A DNA stretch of 64,000 nucleotides from G963668345 sp965206025 (GTDB lineage: Bacteria > Acidobacteriota > Terriglobia > Bryobacterales > UBA6623). The stretch spans positions 1,054,001 to 1,118,000 of the forward strand of contig CBDBIU010000004.1 in assembly GCA_965206025.1 (NCBI GenBank), given 5' to 3'. A program made the translations under genes and the position numbers. The notes beneath the pieces are model-generated. The model was given only the letters and a program-made list of their open reading frames with translations, was not told the origin of the DNA and ran no database searches. Below, in pieces: positions 51,779 to 60,918 of the stretch. How positions within the stretch are numbered: position 1 is the first letter of the stretch; each line of letters opens with the position of its first letter.

Positions 51779-52114
51779 ATGACGAATACTCGATCGATTC
51801 TTGTTGCCTGCTGCCTGGCGGTGGCGGTCGCAATCGGGTTCGGCCAGACGCTCAGCGCCGGGCCAACGAAACCGAAACTGGACAAGCTCGAGGGTCGGGT
51901 GCACATTGTCGACTTCGACAACTCAACGATCACTCTTCGCGTGGACAGCGACATGCGCTTCGTGACGTTCAACGAGGACACGCTTTACACCTACCGCAAC
52001 AAGCCGAGTAGGTTCGAAGACGTGAAACAGGGTTGGCGCGTGATCTGCATCGGCAAGTTCAACAAGAGCGGCAAGCTGAAGGCCACCCGAATCGACGTCC
52101 GAGATTTCAAATAG
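51779..52114 (+). CDS. small secreted protein of unknown function
   Basis: 111 aa. Signal peptide MTNTRSILVACCLAVAVAIG, then GRVHIVDFDNSTITLRVDSD, RFVTFNEDTLYTYRNKP and WRVICIGKFNKSGKLKATRI, an OB-like beta-rich body similar to DUF5666-type periplasmic proteins. GAAAGGAGAA lies just before the ATG. No neighbour hints at a function. Confidence 0.7.
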   Translation: MTNTRSILVACCLAVAVAIGFGQTLSAGPTKPKLDKLEGRVHIVDFDNSTITLRVDSDMRFVTFNEDTLYTYRNKPSRFEDVKQGWRVICIGKFNKSGKLKATRIDVRDFK

Positions 52115-52637
52115 ACGCTGGCCAGGGCGGCTGTCTGGTCGGGCGGTACCCGCCTCGCTGGAGAGGTGTTTGAAGCTGGCCCCCTTCCGCGGATGACTGA
52201 CAGGCGAGGCTGTTCCGAAGTCACTTCGGGAGGAGGCCGCATACAGGGGCTCGGACCTTGGTGTTCGACTGACCATTTCCAGCCTGTGCTCGGTGGCGCG
52301 CGCATTCGTGCGTGCCGTGTCGCCATTCGTGGCGACATGGATGGCTCCGGCGATCGTTTGCATGCCGATGGAACGGAGGTCTGCCCGACCGGAAGCAACC
52401 TGGGAGCGGTAATCGCTATCCGATCGGATAGTCAGGCTGTCGCATCGGATAGAGACGCGTCCGTTTCGAGGTCCCGTCGACGCACCCGGCCACACCTGCG
52501 CCCGTGGTCCTATGTTTCTTGCAATCAAGGAGTTGCGTCCATCCCTCCCCGCCCCGCCGACATCCCCGCGGGTTTGGCGCACCGCATGCTCATACCGGTG
52601 ACAAATGAATTCGGCAGTGACAAAAGGAGACAGGAAA
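52115..52637. other. 523-bp region with no gene seen
   Basis: Open frames here are short, have no ribosome site and overlap on both strands. The last 15 bases hold the ribosome site of the kinase-like gene. Nothing else recognised. Confidence 0.45.
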
Positions 52638-53384
52638 ATGAAACGCAACTGGAAATCCTATGTGCCGGTACTGTTGACCGCGAGTCTGCTGGGGATGGCG
52701 AGCCTGCCGACAAAGGCAAACGCGGCCACCACGACCGCAAGACTCACCGACGCCGAAAAAGAGGAGTTTCTGCGCACGGCGAAAGTCGTCGAGAGCCGGA
52801 AAGCTCCCGCCGGCCTGGAGCTCAACTTCCGCGACAGCTACAAGTACAACGTCGCCGCCTATAAGTTGGACAGGCTGCTGGGGCTGAACATGGTGCCGGT
52901 CTCGGTGGAGCGCAAGGTTGCCGGGGATTTAGCCGCGGTCACCTGGTGGTGCGACAACATCATGATGATGGACAAAGAGCGCTACTCCAAGAAGATTCAA
53001 ACACCGATGGCAAAAAGGGTTTCCTGGAACGACCAAATGTATCAGGTGAGGATTTTCAACGAGCTGATCTACAACACCGACGCCAACCTGGGCAACGTGC
53101 TGATCACCAACGACTGAAACATTCGCATCGTCGATTTCTCCCGCGGCTTTCGGACCCGTAGGGATCTGAGAACCCCGGCGAATCTGGTTCGTTGCGACCG
53201 CAGGATCTACAACGCCCTGCGCGATCTGGACGAAGAAACCGTGAAGCTTGAACTAGGGCCGTATCTGAAAAAGAGCGAGATCAAGGGACTCCTGGCTCGC
53301 CGGGGCAAGATCTTGAAGCTTTTCGACGAGAAGATCGCTGAGCAAGGCGAGGCGGCCGTGATTTGTGACAAGGCAGGCCATTAG
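52638..53384 (+). pseudogene. exported kinase-like protein interrupted by an in-frame TGA
   Basis: The frame starts at 52638 with AAGGAGA upstream and a signal peptide (SYVPVLLTASLLGMASLPTK). It reads YKLDRLLGLNMVPVSVERKV, VRIFNELIYNTDANLGNVLI and TND, then TGA at 53115-53117. It continues in the same frame as NIRIVDFSRGFRTRRDLRTP...EIKGLLARRGKILKLFDEKI and stops at TAG 53382-53384. D-TGA-NIRIVDFSRGF would be DWN... if the TGA were TGG, so one nonsense change is likely. TDANLGN plus VDFSR look like the catalytic and metal loops of a HipA/PI3K-type kinase fold. That TAG belongs to the left end of repeat copy B. Confidence 0.7.
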
Positions 53385-53579
53385 CCCGCTTTTCTCACCA
53401 CGTGGCGAGGTGAAGTGCGTGAGAGGCCCGTCAGTACAAGGCGCGCGACGCTCGGCGACTCATTTTCTGAGAAATGCGAGCGTACTTGAACCCTACGTTG
53501 AGCACGGCGAGCGAGCGCAACACAGTAATGGCGGGGCTATTGCGTGCTTCGACCGTCAGGTGGCGAGAAATGCGGGTTA
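53382..53579 (+). mobile_element. 198-bp TA-bounded repeat element, copy B
   Basis: Starts TAGCCCGCTTTTCTCACCAC and ends GTGGCGAGAAATGCGGGTTA (one change in the last bases). Full-length relative of copy A, in the opposite orientation. Its first three bases give the stop codon of the kinase-like gene. Confidence 0.75.
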
Positions 53580-53595
53580 AGATCAAGGCAGACGG

Positions 53596-54267
53596 ATGGA
53601 CGCAGCCATGAAGCGACCGAACTGGTTTGTAAGCCTGGTGATAACAGCGAGCGCCGCGGCGGTTCTTCCGCTGGCGGCGCAGTCCCCTTTGACGGAGAGC
53701 GAGGCTGGCGACAAGCTCGTCGGCTACCGGGGCGCAATCAACGGCTCGCTGGGGTACTTTCCCAGGGCTGTTTCGACAAGGCCGGCGCTGACGTCCCTCT
53801 CTCCGGTCCCCGTGGACGAGCGTTGCTATGCGCTATGGCGGAAGACCCTTGAAAGCTTAACCCGGAACGGTTATCTGACCAGGTTCGAGGAGCTGAATGA
53901 TGGGATTGGGGTCAACTCGGAGGATCTGTCGCCCGAGGGCAAACTCTTTTTTCGGTCGCTTACCCATGGCAGCATCTACCTATGTGTACGAATCTCCCCG
54001 GAACCGGATCGAGAGGGCATCGAAATCCGAAGCATTGAGGCGGACGCGGAAACCGGGCGCGTGCTGGTCGGGTTCCGAAGCCCGACCACGGAACCGTTTT
54101 CCCTAATGTGGACCAACGGCCTCTTCTCTTCAGGGTGCCGCGGCGAGGTAGAAGAAGGCGTGGTCGTCGACGAGCGAACGATTCAAGGACACGCCCACTT
54201 CCGCCAAAGCCCCAACGGGTGGCGGGTGGAGAGAGTGCTATTGGGTCCCCACAGCTCGGAAGAATAG
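53596..54267 (+). CDS. secreted hypothetical protein
   Basis: 223 aa; the ATG at 53608 (MKRPNWFVSLVITASAAAVL) may be the true start. Signal peptide ends near PLAAQ. YRGAINGSLGYFPRAVSTRP, YALWRKTLESLTRNGYLTRF and EELNDGIGVNSEDLSPEGKL describe the mature part; two cysteines remain besides the signal. It starts 16 bp after repeat copy B. No family recognised. Confidence 0.6.
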   Translation: MDAAMKRPNWFVSLVITASAAAVLPLAAQSPLTESEAGDKLVGYRGAINGSLGYFPRAVSTRPALTSLSPVPVDERCYALWRKTLESLTRNGYLTRFEELNDGIGVNSEDLSPEGKLFFRSLTHGSIYLCVRISPEPDREGIEIRSIEADAETGRVLVGFRSPTTEPFSLMWTNGLFSSGCRGEVEEGVVVDERTIQGHAHFRQSPNGWRVERVLLGPHSSEE

Positions 54268-54272
54268 CCGCG

Positions 54273-55118
54273 TCAGATCTCCTGCGCTTGGCTTTTCGAC
54301 CCCAGCCTCTTTTGAACCGCGAGTAGGTCGACCAGCATATCGTCGATGTGTTGGTAGCGTTCGCCGGGATCCTTCCTCAGGGCCTTGCTGACGATGCGTT
54401 CCAGGCCTCATCGGCAGATTGGGGCGAGCGGCTCCCAGAGGATTAGGCTCCTCATTCAGCACCGAATACGTAATGACGTGCTCGTGCTTGCCGCCGAAGG
54501 GAAGCCGCCCGGCAACCATCTCGAACAGCACCACCCCCAGCGACCAGATATCCGAGCGCCGGTCCGCTCTCTTGCCCAGAGCCTGTTCCGGAGACATGTA
54601 GGCCACCGTTCCCAGACTCGTTCCCGACTGCGTGAGCCTCGATCGATCGGCCAGCAGGGCGATCCCGAAATCGCCGATTTTGACCTGCCCTTTGGAACTC
54701 AACAGAATATTCGCGCTTTTTATATCCCGGTGGATGATTTTGTTTTGGTGAGCCTCTTGCAGTCCCTGGGCAATCTGAGCGCCTATGGCGACAGCCTTCT
54801 CGAGCGCGAGCGGACCCGACTTGACCCGCTCGCTCAAGCTGGGGCCGTCCACACGTAGGCCATCACGATGAAGACCCGCCCGTCGGCTTCTTCGATCCCG
54901 TAGACGGTACAGATGTTCGGATGATCGAGAGACGCCGCAGCCTGCGCTTCGCGCTGAAAGCGCTCTCGGTCTTACTGGTTGGCCAAGGCATCGTCGGAAA
55001 GGAACTTCAGCGCCACCGTGCGCCGGAGACGCACGTCTTCGGCCTTATACACCACACCCATCCCGCCTTCGCCGATCTTGTCGAGAATCTTGTAATGCGA
55101 AATCGTGGCGCCGGTCAT
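54273..55118 (-). pseudogene. Ser/Thr protein kinase (PknB type), inactivated
   Basis: Starts MTGATISHYKILDKIGEGGM then GVVYKAEDVRLRRTVALKFL at 55118, the glycine loop and catalytic Lys. It hits an in-frame TAA after DDALANQ. After VFIVMAYV a 2-nt TG duplication shifts the frame to DGPSLSERVKSG. KIIHRDIKSANILL, KIGDFGIALL and LGTVAYMSPEQALG then give the HRD, DFG and activation-loop motifs. A further one-base shift near 54410 is needed to reach GLERIVSKALRKDPGERYQH and the TGA at 54273. Three lesions make it a clear pseudogene. Confidence 0.85.
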
Positions 55119-55313
55119 AGCCGTCTCATGAGCCTGGACCGGCGGGATCGCCGGCCGCTATTTTGCCGAGATCGTCGGTGATACGTAGTCGTAGATAGTG
55201 TAGCCGATCATATCCGTATCGGTTTGGCGGAATCAACAAAGAGAGAAATTCGTCTTTGAACCAGGAAAACATCGACGCCGAACCGTTGGGACAGTGGTCA
55301 TTGGCCATCCTGA

Positions 55314-55333
55314 CCGCGGGCTTGCGCCCGCGG
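55314..55333. repeat. hairpin in the 55119-55649 gap
   Basis: CCGCGGGC / GCCCGCGG stem with TTGC loop. An imperfect relative with the same loop lies at about 55415-55434. The 531-bp gap between the dead kinase gene and the IS481-type gene shows no gene of its own. Confidence 0.55.
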
Positions 55334-55649
55334 CGCTTGTGCGGGCAACGAGTTTCTCGTTCGACGGGGTGGCCGGGGTCTTGTCCCAGCAACCCGCGTA
55401 ATTCGAAAGCTTAACCGCAGGCTTGCGCCCGCAGCTCGGTCTGACCCGGTTATCCGGAAATGTCCGCTTTGAGGACGAGCATGTCGGGACGGGCAAAATG
55501 CCTTGTCCCGGCGCCCGACCCCGTCAATGGGACGAGGGGATCGATGTCGCCACGAATGGCGGTCCGATCCGGACACATACTGAACAGAATAGTCCAAGTA
55601 CATCCTGAACACTTTTGAGGCATAAAACATTCTCGATAGAGAATGTGTT

Positions 55650-56681
55650 ATGCCTTGGGAAACGACGGATGTGATGGACCCAAAAAAGCGGATGATCGAG
55701 CAATGGCAGAGCGGTCGCTACAGTAAGGCCGAGCTGGCGCGGCGCTTCGGCATGAGCCGCACGACGGTGTATGAGTGAATCGGGCGGTTTAACGCCTGCG
55801 GCTGCGGCGGGCTGGACGAACGCTCGCGGGCGCCCCGCTCGCAGCCGCACAAGACGTCGCCGGAGGTGGTCGCGCAGATCGTGGGGCTGCGTTCGAAGTT
55901 GCCCCACCGCGGGGCCAAGAAGCGGAAGGCGATCTGGGAGCGGGAGAACCCGGCGCAGCACTGGCCGGCGGCCTCGACGGTGGCGGGGATTCTGCAGCAG
56001 CAGGGGCTGACGGTGGCGCCTAAGCGGCGGCGTCGGGTAGCGGCGCCGTGGAGCGAGCCGTTGACGCTGTGCGACGCTTACCGCCGCTACTTGTTGCGCT
56101 GTCAGTTGCTATTGGGCACAAGCTACGGACAGGTGAAACCGGTGATGGAAGCGGCTTTCCGCGAGTATGGATTGCCGCCAGCGCTGCGCACCGACAATGG
56201 GCCGCCGTTTGCGACGTTGGCCGTAGGCGGATGGTCGCGGCTGGCGGTATGGTGGGTGAAGCTGGGGATCATCCCGGAGAGGATTGACCCCGGCAAGCCG
56301 CAGCAGAACGGGCGTTTGGAGGGGCTGCATCAAACGTTGAAGCGGGAAGCGGCGTCGCCGCCGGCGAGGACATGGCGGCAGCAGCAACAGGCCTTGCGAC
56401 GTTTTCAGAAAGAGTACAACGAGCAGCGTCCGCATGAGGCGTTGGGACAGCAGACGCCGGCGAGTTGCTATACGTTGTCGCCGCGGGAGTATCCCTCACG
56501 GCTGGAGGAGCCGGCGTATCCGGCCGCGTATAGGCTCCGGCGGGTGCAGAAAGGCCCGCTCGTATTTGGTGCTACCGATAAGCAGCGACTCCCGTTCAGC
56601 GCCCGACCGGCAAACTACGTTGAGCGCTGCGAGCAAGCGCAACGAAGTGGTGGCGGCTGGTATTGCGTGCTTCGGCCGTAA
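55650..56681 (+). pseudogene. IS481-type transposase, damaged
   Basis: From the ATG at 55650: KKRMIEQWQSGRYSKAELAR, RFGMSRTTVYE, then an in-frame TGA (55776-55778) where a Trp is usual, and IGRF. It continues HWPAASTVAGILQQQGLTVA and WSEPLTLCDAYRRYLLRCQL, where the block containing the first catalytic Asp is missing. RTDNGPPFATLAVGGWSRLA, RIDPGKPQQNGRLEGLHQTL and YNEQRPHEALGQQTPA hold the remaining catalytic motifs. The last residues come from a repeat-element end (copy D). Inactive. Confidence 0.85.
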
Positions 56682-56702
56682 GGTGATGAGAAAAGCGGGC
56701 TA
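56605..56702 (+). mobile_element. TA-bounded repeat element, partial copy D
   Basis: Right half only: GGCAAACTACGTTGAGCGCT... to ...GTGATGAGAAAAGCGGGCTA. It forms the 3' end of the damaged IS481-type gene. Lower similarity than copies A-C. Confidence 0.6.
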
Positions 56703-56949
56703 GCGGAGTGAATTAGATACCCCAATGAACTTAAGATATTTCCACAACTTGGAGTCCGTTTCCCGAGACGAACAAAAGGGGTCGCTCACAGGCCGAACAG
56801 TCCCGTCAAGCTGCCCGCTCGCGAGACGTGCGAGTCGGCCCCGGGCTAGGTTGTGGCCTCTGCGACCGTTTCGTGTTGCGCCCTCGACAGGGCAGGAAGC
56901 CGTGCGCTGATCGCGAGTGGTGCGCTAAAATGGGCTTCAGCACCGACTG

Positions 56950-57786
56950 ATGACCTTCTGGACCCTCCGGCTGGCTGTCTGGCTGGCCGCGGCGTCGACG
57001 GTGCTCGGCGCCGAAAAGGGGCGTCGCTACGCCCCATCCATTAACATCGGCGGAGTCGTCAACGCGGCCAGTTCCACGCCCGCTCCCGATAACTTCATCT
57101 CCCCGAACGCCATCATCTCGATTTTCGGTAAAGACCTTTCCCTTCGTACCCGCCGGGCCAGCCGGGCCGACCTGGTGGGAGGCAGGCTGCCGGTCACCTT
57201 GGGAGGGGTCAGCGTTAAGATTGGGGGCGTCTTGGCGCCTCTCTACTACGTTTCTCCGAATCAGATCAACGCCCAGGCGCCTTCAGCCATTCTACCGGGG
57301 GAGCTGCCGTTAGAGGTCACCAGAGAGAGCCTCCGGAGCGAACCGGAAATGGTCAAGATCAGCGAGCTTTCCCCGGGACTGTTTTCCTGGCCGCCACCCT
57401 TGCCCGACGGCCGGCTTCAAGCCGTGGCGACTCACCAGGACTTCGATCCCATTGGGCGGGGACATCCCGAGGGTGCGACACCGACTCACCCAGGCAAGCT
57501 AGTGGTCCTGTGGGCCACGGGTCTGGGGCAGACGGCTCCGTTCGTCTTCGACGGCGAGCTGCCGAATTTTGCGGCTTGGATCATCTTGCCCTCTCAGGTC
57601 TGGGTAGAAGGTCAGCCGGTTCCCGACCATAGGTTGCTCTATGTCGGGCAAGCCCCAGGATTCGCGGGCCTCTATCAAATCAATGTGCTTCTGCCCGACG
57701 ACACCCCGACGGGCAACGTGGAGGTGATGATCGAGGTCGACGGGGTCCCCAGCCAGCCGGGGCTGACGATCGCCGTCGATCCATGA
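56950..57786 (+). CDS. TIGR03437-type secreted protein (Solibacteres C-terminal domain)
   Basis: 278 aa with signal peptide (LRLAVWLAAASTVLG). GGVVNAASSTPAPDNFISPN, AIISIFGKDLSLRTRRASR, LPVTLGGVSVKIGGVLAPLY and YVSPNQINAQAPSAILPGEL, then HPGKLVVLWATGLGQT, are the marks of the TIGR03437 family. It is known mostly from Solibacteres and usually sits at the C-terminus of larger exported proteins. Here it stands alone. Function unknown. Confidence 0.85.
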   Translation: MTFWTLRLAVWLAAASTVLGAEKGRRYAPSINIGGVVNAASSTPAPDNFISPNAIISIFGKDLSLRTRRASRADLVGGRLPVTLGGVSVKIGGVLAPLYYVSPNQINAQAPSAILPGELPLEVTRESLRSEPEMVKISELSPGLFSWPPPLPDGRLQAVATHQDFDPIGRGHPEGATPTHPGKLVVLWATGLGQTAPFVFDGELPNFAAWIILPSQVWVEGQPVPDHRLLYVGQAPGFAGLYQINVLLPDDTPTGNVEVMIEVDGVPSQPGLTIAVDP

Positions 57787-57954
57787 AAGAAAAAGAACAA
57801 CCCGGCGCAACCGCAATCCCCGGGACGTGTTTGTATAGAGCAGGGGCCAGGGCACCCTAGTGTCCTACCCTGCGCATCGGCATCGCCCGTCACCTGCTCC
57901 GGCAGCTTCCCTGCCGCCCTTTTTGCCGCTCCGGATTTTTATCACACAGTAGTA

Positions 57955-59400
57955 CTAGGGGCGAACGATCCACGGAAATCGATCCACGAACTGATACCCC
58001 AGCTCGCTGTGCAGGTAGTAGAGAACGCCGGCTAGCAGAAGCAGCACGATCAGCACCACGAAGATCATAATCCTACCCCACGGGATTCTTCCCGTTTCCC
58101 GTTTCCAGACCAACAAATAGCTGGCGCCAATACCTACGTAGAAGAGCAGGATCATCGGCGCGGCGAATAAAGTCATATTGGCTACGTCGGGCGTGGGGGT
58201 GATGACAGCGGCGATCACGAACATGATCAAGATCGCGTAGCGGACGTTTTTCAGCAGGAATGACGGGCTCGTGATGCGCAGCAGGGTGAGGGAAAAAATC
58301 AAAACCGGCATTTGGAATACGATGCCGAGGCCAAGTAACAGAGTAATGAACAGATTGAAGTAAGAGCTGACGCTGATCATCGGCTGGATGTCGGATTCGA
58401 AGCCGATTCCCACCAGAAACACCAGCGCGAACCTTAGCATGACGAAATAGCCGAATACGCCACCAAGTATGAACAGCGTGGCGGTACTGAAAACAAAAGG
58501 TAGCGCCCAACGACGCTCCTTCTTATAGAGCCCGGGAGCGGTGAATGCCCACACCTGGTACATCAGCCAGGGAGAAGTTAGAAACACCGCCGCTAGAATT
58601 GGAATTTTTAGATAGAGCATATGGAATGACTCCATCGGAGTAAGGGCCACGAGTGTGAGCGGGCTATCGTATTGAGGTAGCTGCTCGCGGGCCATATCGT
58701 AGGGGCCTCTGACCAGCTCGAACAGCTCACGGGCAAAGAGCAGACAAAGGGGGTAGGCGATGCCGAGTCCGATCAAGGCCCGCAGAATCCGCGTGCGGAG
58801 CTCGTCCAGGTGATCGAGAAACGACATCCGCGCCATGCCATCTTCCTCATCGTCTTCCCCGCCGCCATCACCCCCTGACGGAGGCGGCGGGGGAGGAGGG
58901 GGCGGCGAGGTTTCGGCGGATTTCTCCAGCGCCGTCGACCCCGTTGCGGCGCCGGAGCGCGCGTCGGGACCTTCTTGACCTTCCTCTTCGTAAGGATCTT
59001 CGTAATAGCTCGCCGTAGACGATGGCTCGTCGGCTGATGGCAGTTCGCCGGCGTCAGGCTGAGGGGCGGCCTCCTCTGCCTCTTCACTGGAATCAGGGGC
59101 CGGACTGCCGCCGGGCCCGGACTCTGCTCGCGCGCCTTCGATGGCCGAGCCGTCGGGCGCTGATGAAGCGGCTTGGGCAGGCGGAGCTTGGTCCCCGACC
59201 ACGGTTGATTCATCCGCATCGGGCGACTTCGCCTCACCGCTGGGGCTCGGCTTGGAAGGACCGGAATCGGCGACGGGCTGCTCGGCTGCCGGGCCTGCGC
59301 TGTCGGGCGACTCGGCAGCGTCTTCCGTCGCGGACGAATCCTTGGGACGAGAAGCGCCGGCGTCACGCTGCTCGCGCGCTTGCTGCTCGTCGGGACTCAT
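57955..59400 (-). CDS. tatC: Sec-independent translocase TatC with long acidic N-terminal extension
   Basis: 481 aa. The last 293 residues are a normal TatC: MARMSFLDHLDELRTRILRA, LTPMESFHMLYLKIPILAAV, PWLMYQVWAFTAPGLYKKER and VITPTPDVANMTLFAAPMIL. The first 188 residues are low-complexity, rich in S, E, A, P and D. The ATG at 59400 overlaps the stop of the tatB-like gene (ATGA), which favours this long form; a Met at 58836 could start a normal-length TatC. It recognises twin-arginine signal peptides at the membrane. Confidence 0.9.
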   Translation of the reverse strand: MSPDEQQAREQRDAGASRPKDSSATEDAAESPDSAGPAAEQPVADSGPSKPSPSGEAKSPDADESTVVGDQAPPAQAASSAPDGSAIEGARAESGPGGSPAPDSSEEAEEAAPQPDAGELPSADEPSSTASYYEDPYEEEGQEGPDARSGAATGSTALEKSAETSPPPPPPPPPSGGDGGGEDDEEDGMARMSFLDHLDELRTRILRALIGLGIAYPLCLLFARELFELVRGPYDMAREQLPQYDSPLTLVALTPMESFHMLYLKIPILAAVFLTSPWLMYQVWAFTAPGLYKKERRWALPFVFSTATLFILGGVFGYFVMLRFALVFLVGIGFESDIQPMISVSSYFNLFITLLLGLGIVFQMPVLIFSLTLLRITSPSFLLKNVRYAILIMFVIAAVITPTPDVANMTLFAAPMILLFYVGIGASYLLVWKRETGRIPWGRIMIFVVLIVLLLLAGVLYYLHSELGYQFVDRFPWIVRP

Positions 59401-59864
59401 GAACCGGGTTTGGCGTCAGGCGCTTCGCTGCTTTTCAGGATGTCCGAGGGGGGCGAGCTGCTAGGGGCCTCGTTGCCATTGGAGGCTTTCGTCGGACTGT
59501 CAGTCGCCTTCGCTTCTCTCTTTTGAGCCGGCGGCGCCTTTTCAGACGAGGAAAGGTCGGAGGACGAAGTCTCTGTTATGGGGTCGCTGTCGGGGTTTGA
59601 ATAGGAGTCGTCAGGGGGATCCTCGTAATAGGCGCTGTTCAGATCTTGCTTGACTTCGCGGGCAACGTCTTTGAGGTCCTGACTTTCCCGATCAATGGTG
59701 TCCATCTCGCGTTGAAACGTAGTTCGCAGATCGTTTGAAGCGCGCCGAAACTCGGCCATGCTCTTGCCGAACGTCCTGCCCAGCTCGGGCAGCTTCCTCG
59801 GGCCGAAGATGAGCAGCGCGAGAACGAAGATGAATATTAATTCCGGAATCCCAAGCGGACCCAT
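59397..59864 (-). CDS. tatB: TatA/TatB-type translocase subunit
   Basis: 155 aa from the ATG at 59864 with GAAGG 6 nt upstream; a longer frame to 59903 is less likely. MGPLGIPELIFIFVLALLIF then GPRKLPELGRTFGKSMAEFR is the TatA/B membrane helix, hinge and amphipathic helix. The long Ser/Pro/acidic tail (DPPDDSYSNPDSDPITETSS) makes it larger than most TatA and closer to TatB. TatA versus TatB cannot be decided from sequence alone. Coupled to tatC. Confidence 0.85.
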   Translation of the reverse strand: MGPLGIPELIFIFVLALLIFGPRKLPELGRTFGKSMAEFRRASNDLRTTFQREMDTIDRESQDLKDVAREVKQDLNSAYYEDPPDDSYSNPDSDPITETSSSDLSSSEKAPPAQKREAKATDSPTKASNGNEAPSSSPPSDILKSSEAPDAKPGS

Positions 59865-59988
59865 AGAGGACCTTCGATAGCCTAGCGAACGGAGCCGCCT
59901 CAAGGCAGCCGAAACGTTCGTCTTGATGATAGCGGCGGCGCAAAAGGGGAGTCAACCAAGCGGGAGCGCTTCGGGAGATAGAGCTGTC

Positions 59989-60876
59989 TCACTTTCCGGC
60001 GCCGCCGCCCGGGAAACCCTGCGTTGTGTGATCCCGGGTCTTCCTCACCGCCAACATCCGGTCGATCCCGGCCAAGTCGGTACGCACGGTCGGCGTTCCC
60101 CACTCTCCGGCTTCGAGCATCGCTTCGACGGCCGACCGGCTCGTGTAGCCTAGCTCCATCAGCAACCGGCCCCCGGGCCGGAGGATCCCCGCCGCCGCTT
60201 TCGTCAGCCTCCCGTACACCTCCAGTCCGTCCTCGCCCGCAAATAGGGCCTGGGACGGCTCGGAGCGGATCTCTTGCTGCAACCCGGCTAGGGCTAGCAG
60301 CGGAACGTAGGGAGGATTGCTCACGACCAGGTCGAAGCTGCCGGCGGCGAAGGCGTCGACCAGATCGGCTTCCACGAATTCGACATCGGCTTCGAGCCGG
60401 CGTGCGTTTTGGCGGGCCACCCGCAGCGCTGGCCGCGACACGTCGCAGGCGATGACTCGCGCGGAGGGCCTTTTCTTCTTGATGGAGATCGCGACGCAGC
60501 CTGACCCGGTTCCGACGTCGAGGACTCGTTCGTTCCCTTCGAGTCCGGCCAATCCCTCCTCGACCAACAACTCCGTTTCCGGTCTGGGGATGAATACATC
60601 CGGACTTACCTCAAACGGGAACCCGTAGAACTCCTGCCGGCCGGTGATGTATTGGGTCGGCTTTCCCGCGCAACGTTGACGGACAAACTCAAGCAGCCTT
60701 TCCTGTTGATCGGGCTTTAATGGTTCCTCCGGGTGGGCGTACAAGAAGGCCTTTTCGCGGTCGAGCAGGTGGCCGAGCAAAACCTCGGCCGTCAGCCGAG
60801 GAGCGGACACTCGATCTTGCTCGAGTAGATGAGTGGCCTCTCGCAAGGCTGCGTGAATAGACGTTTCAGACGGCAC
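59989..60876 (-). CDS. prmC: release factor glutamine methyltransferase PrmC
   Basis: 295 aa. N-terminal helical domain (THLLEQDRVSAPRLTAEVLL), then the SAM site VLDVGTGSGCVAISIKKKRP and the catalytic FDLVVSNPPYVPLLALAGLQ with NPPY. YITGRQEFYGFPFEVSPDVF, IPRPETELLVEEGLA is the family signature. It methylates the GGQ glutamine of release factors, and lies directly after prfA. Confidence 0.95.
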   Translation of the reverse strand: MPSETSIHAALREATHLLEQDRVSAPRLTAEVLLGHLLDREKAFLYAHPEEPLKPDQQERLLEFVRQRCAGKPTQYITGRQEFYGFPFEVSPDVFIPRPETELLVEEGLAGLEGNERVLDVGTGSGCVAISIKKKRPSARVIACDVSRPALRVARQNARRLEADVEFVEADLVDAFAAGSFDLVVSNPPYVPLLALAGLQQEIRSEPSQALFAGEDGLEVYGRLTKAAAGILRPGGRLLMELGYTSRSAVEAMLEAGEWGTPTVRTDLAGIDRMLAVRKTRDHTTQGFPGGGAGK

Positions 60877-60918
60877 GGTTTTCGAGTTTCGGAAACGCGG
60901 CCCGGCGAGCCGCCGTTG

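Noticed and set aside
52638..53384. Selenoprotein reading of the in-frame TGA
   Set aside because: The context fits a Trp codon and I see no SECIS-like hairpin right after the TGA.
46723..53579. CRISPR array
   Set aside because: The repeats are about 200 bp, few, in both orientations and kilobases apart, with no regular spacers and no cas genes.
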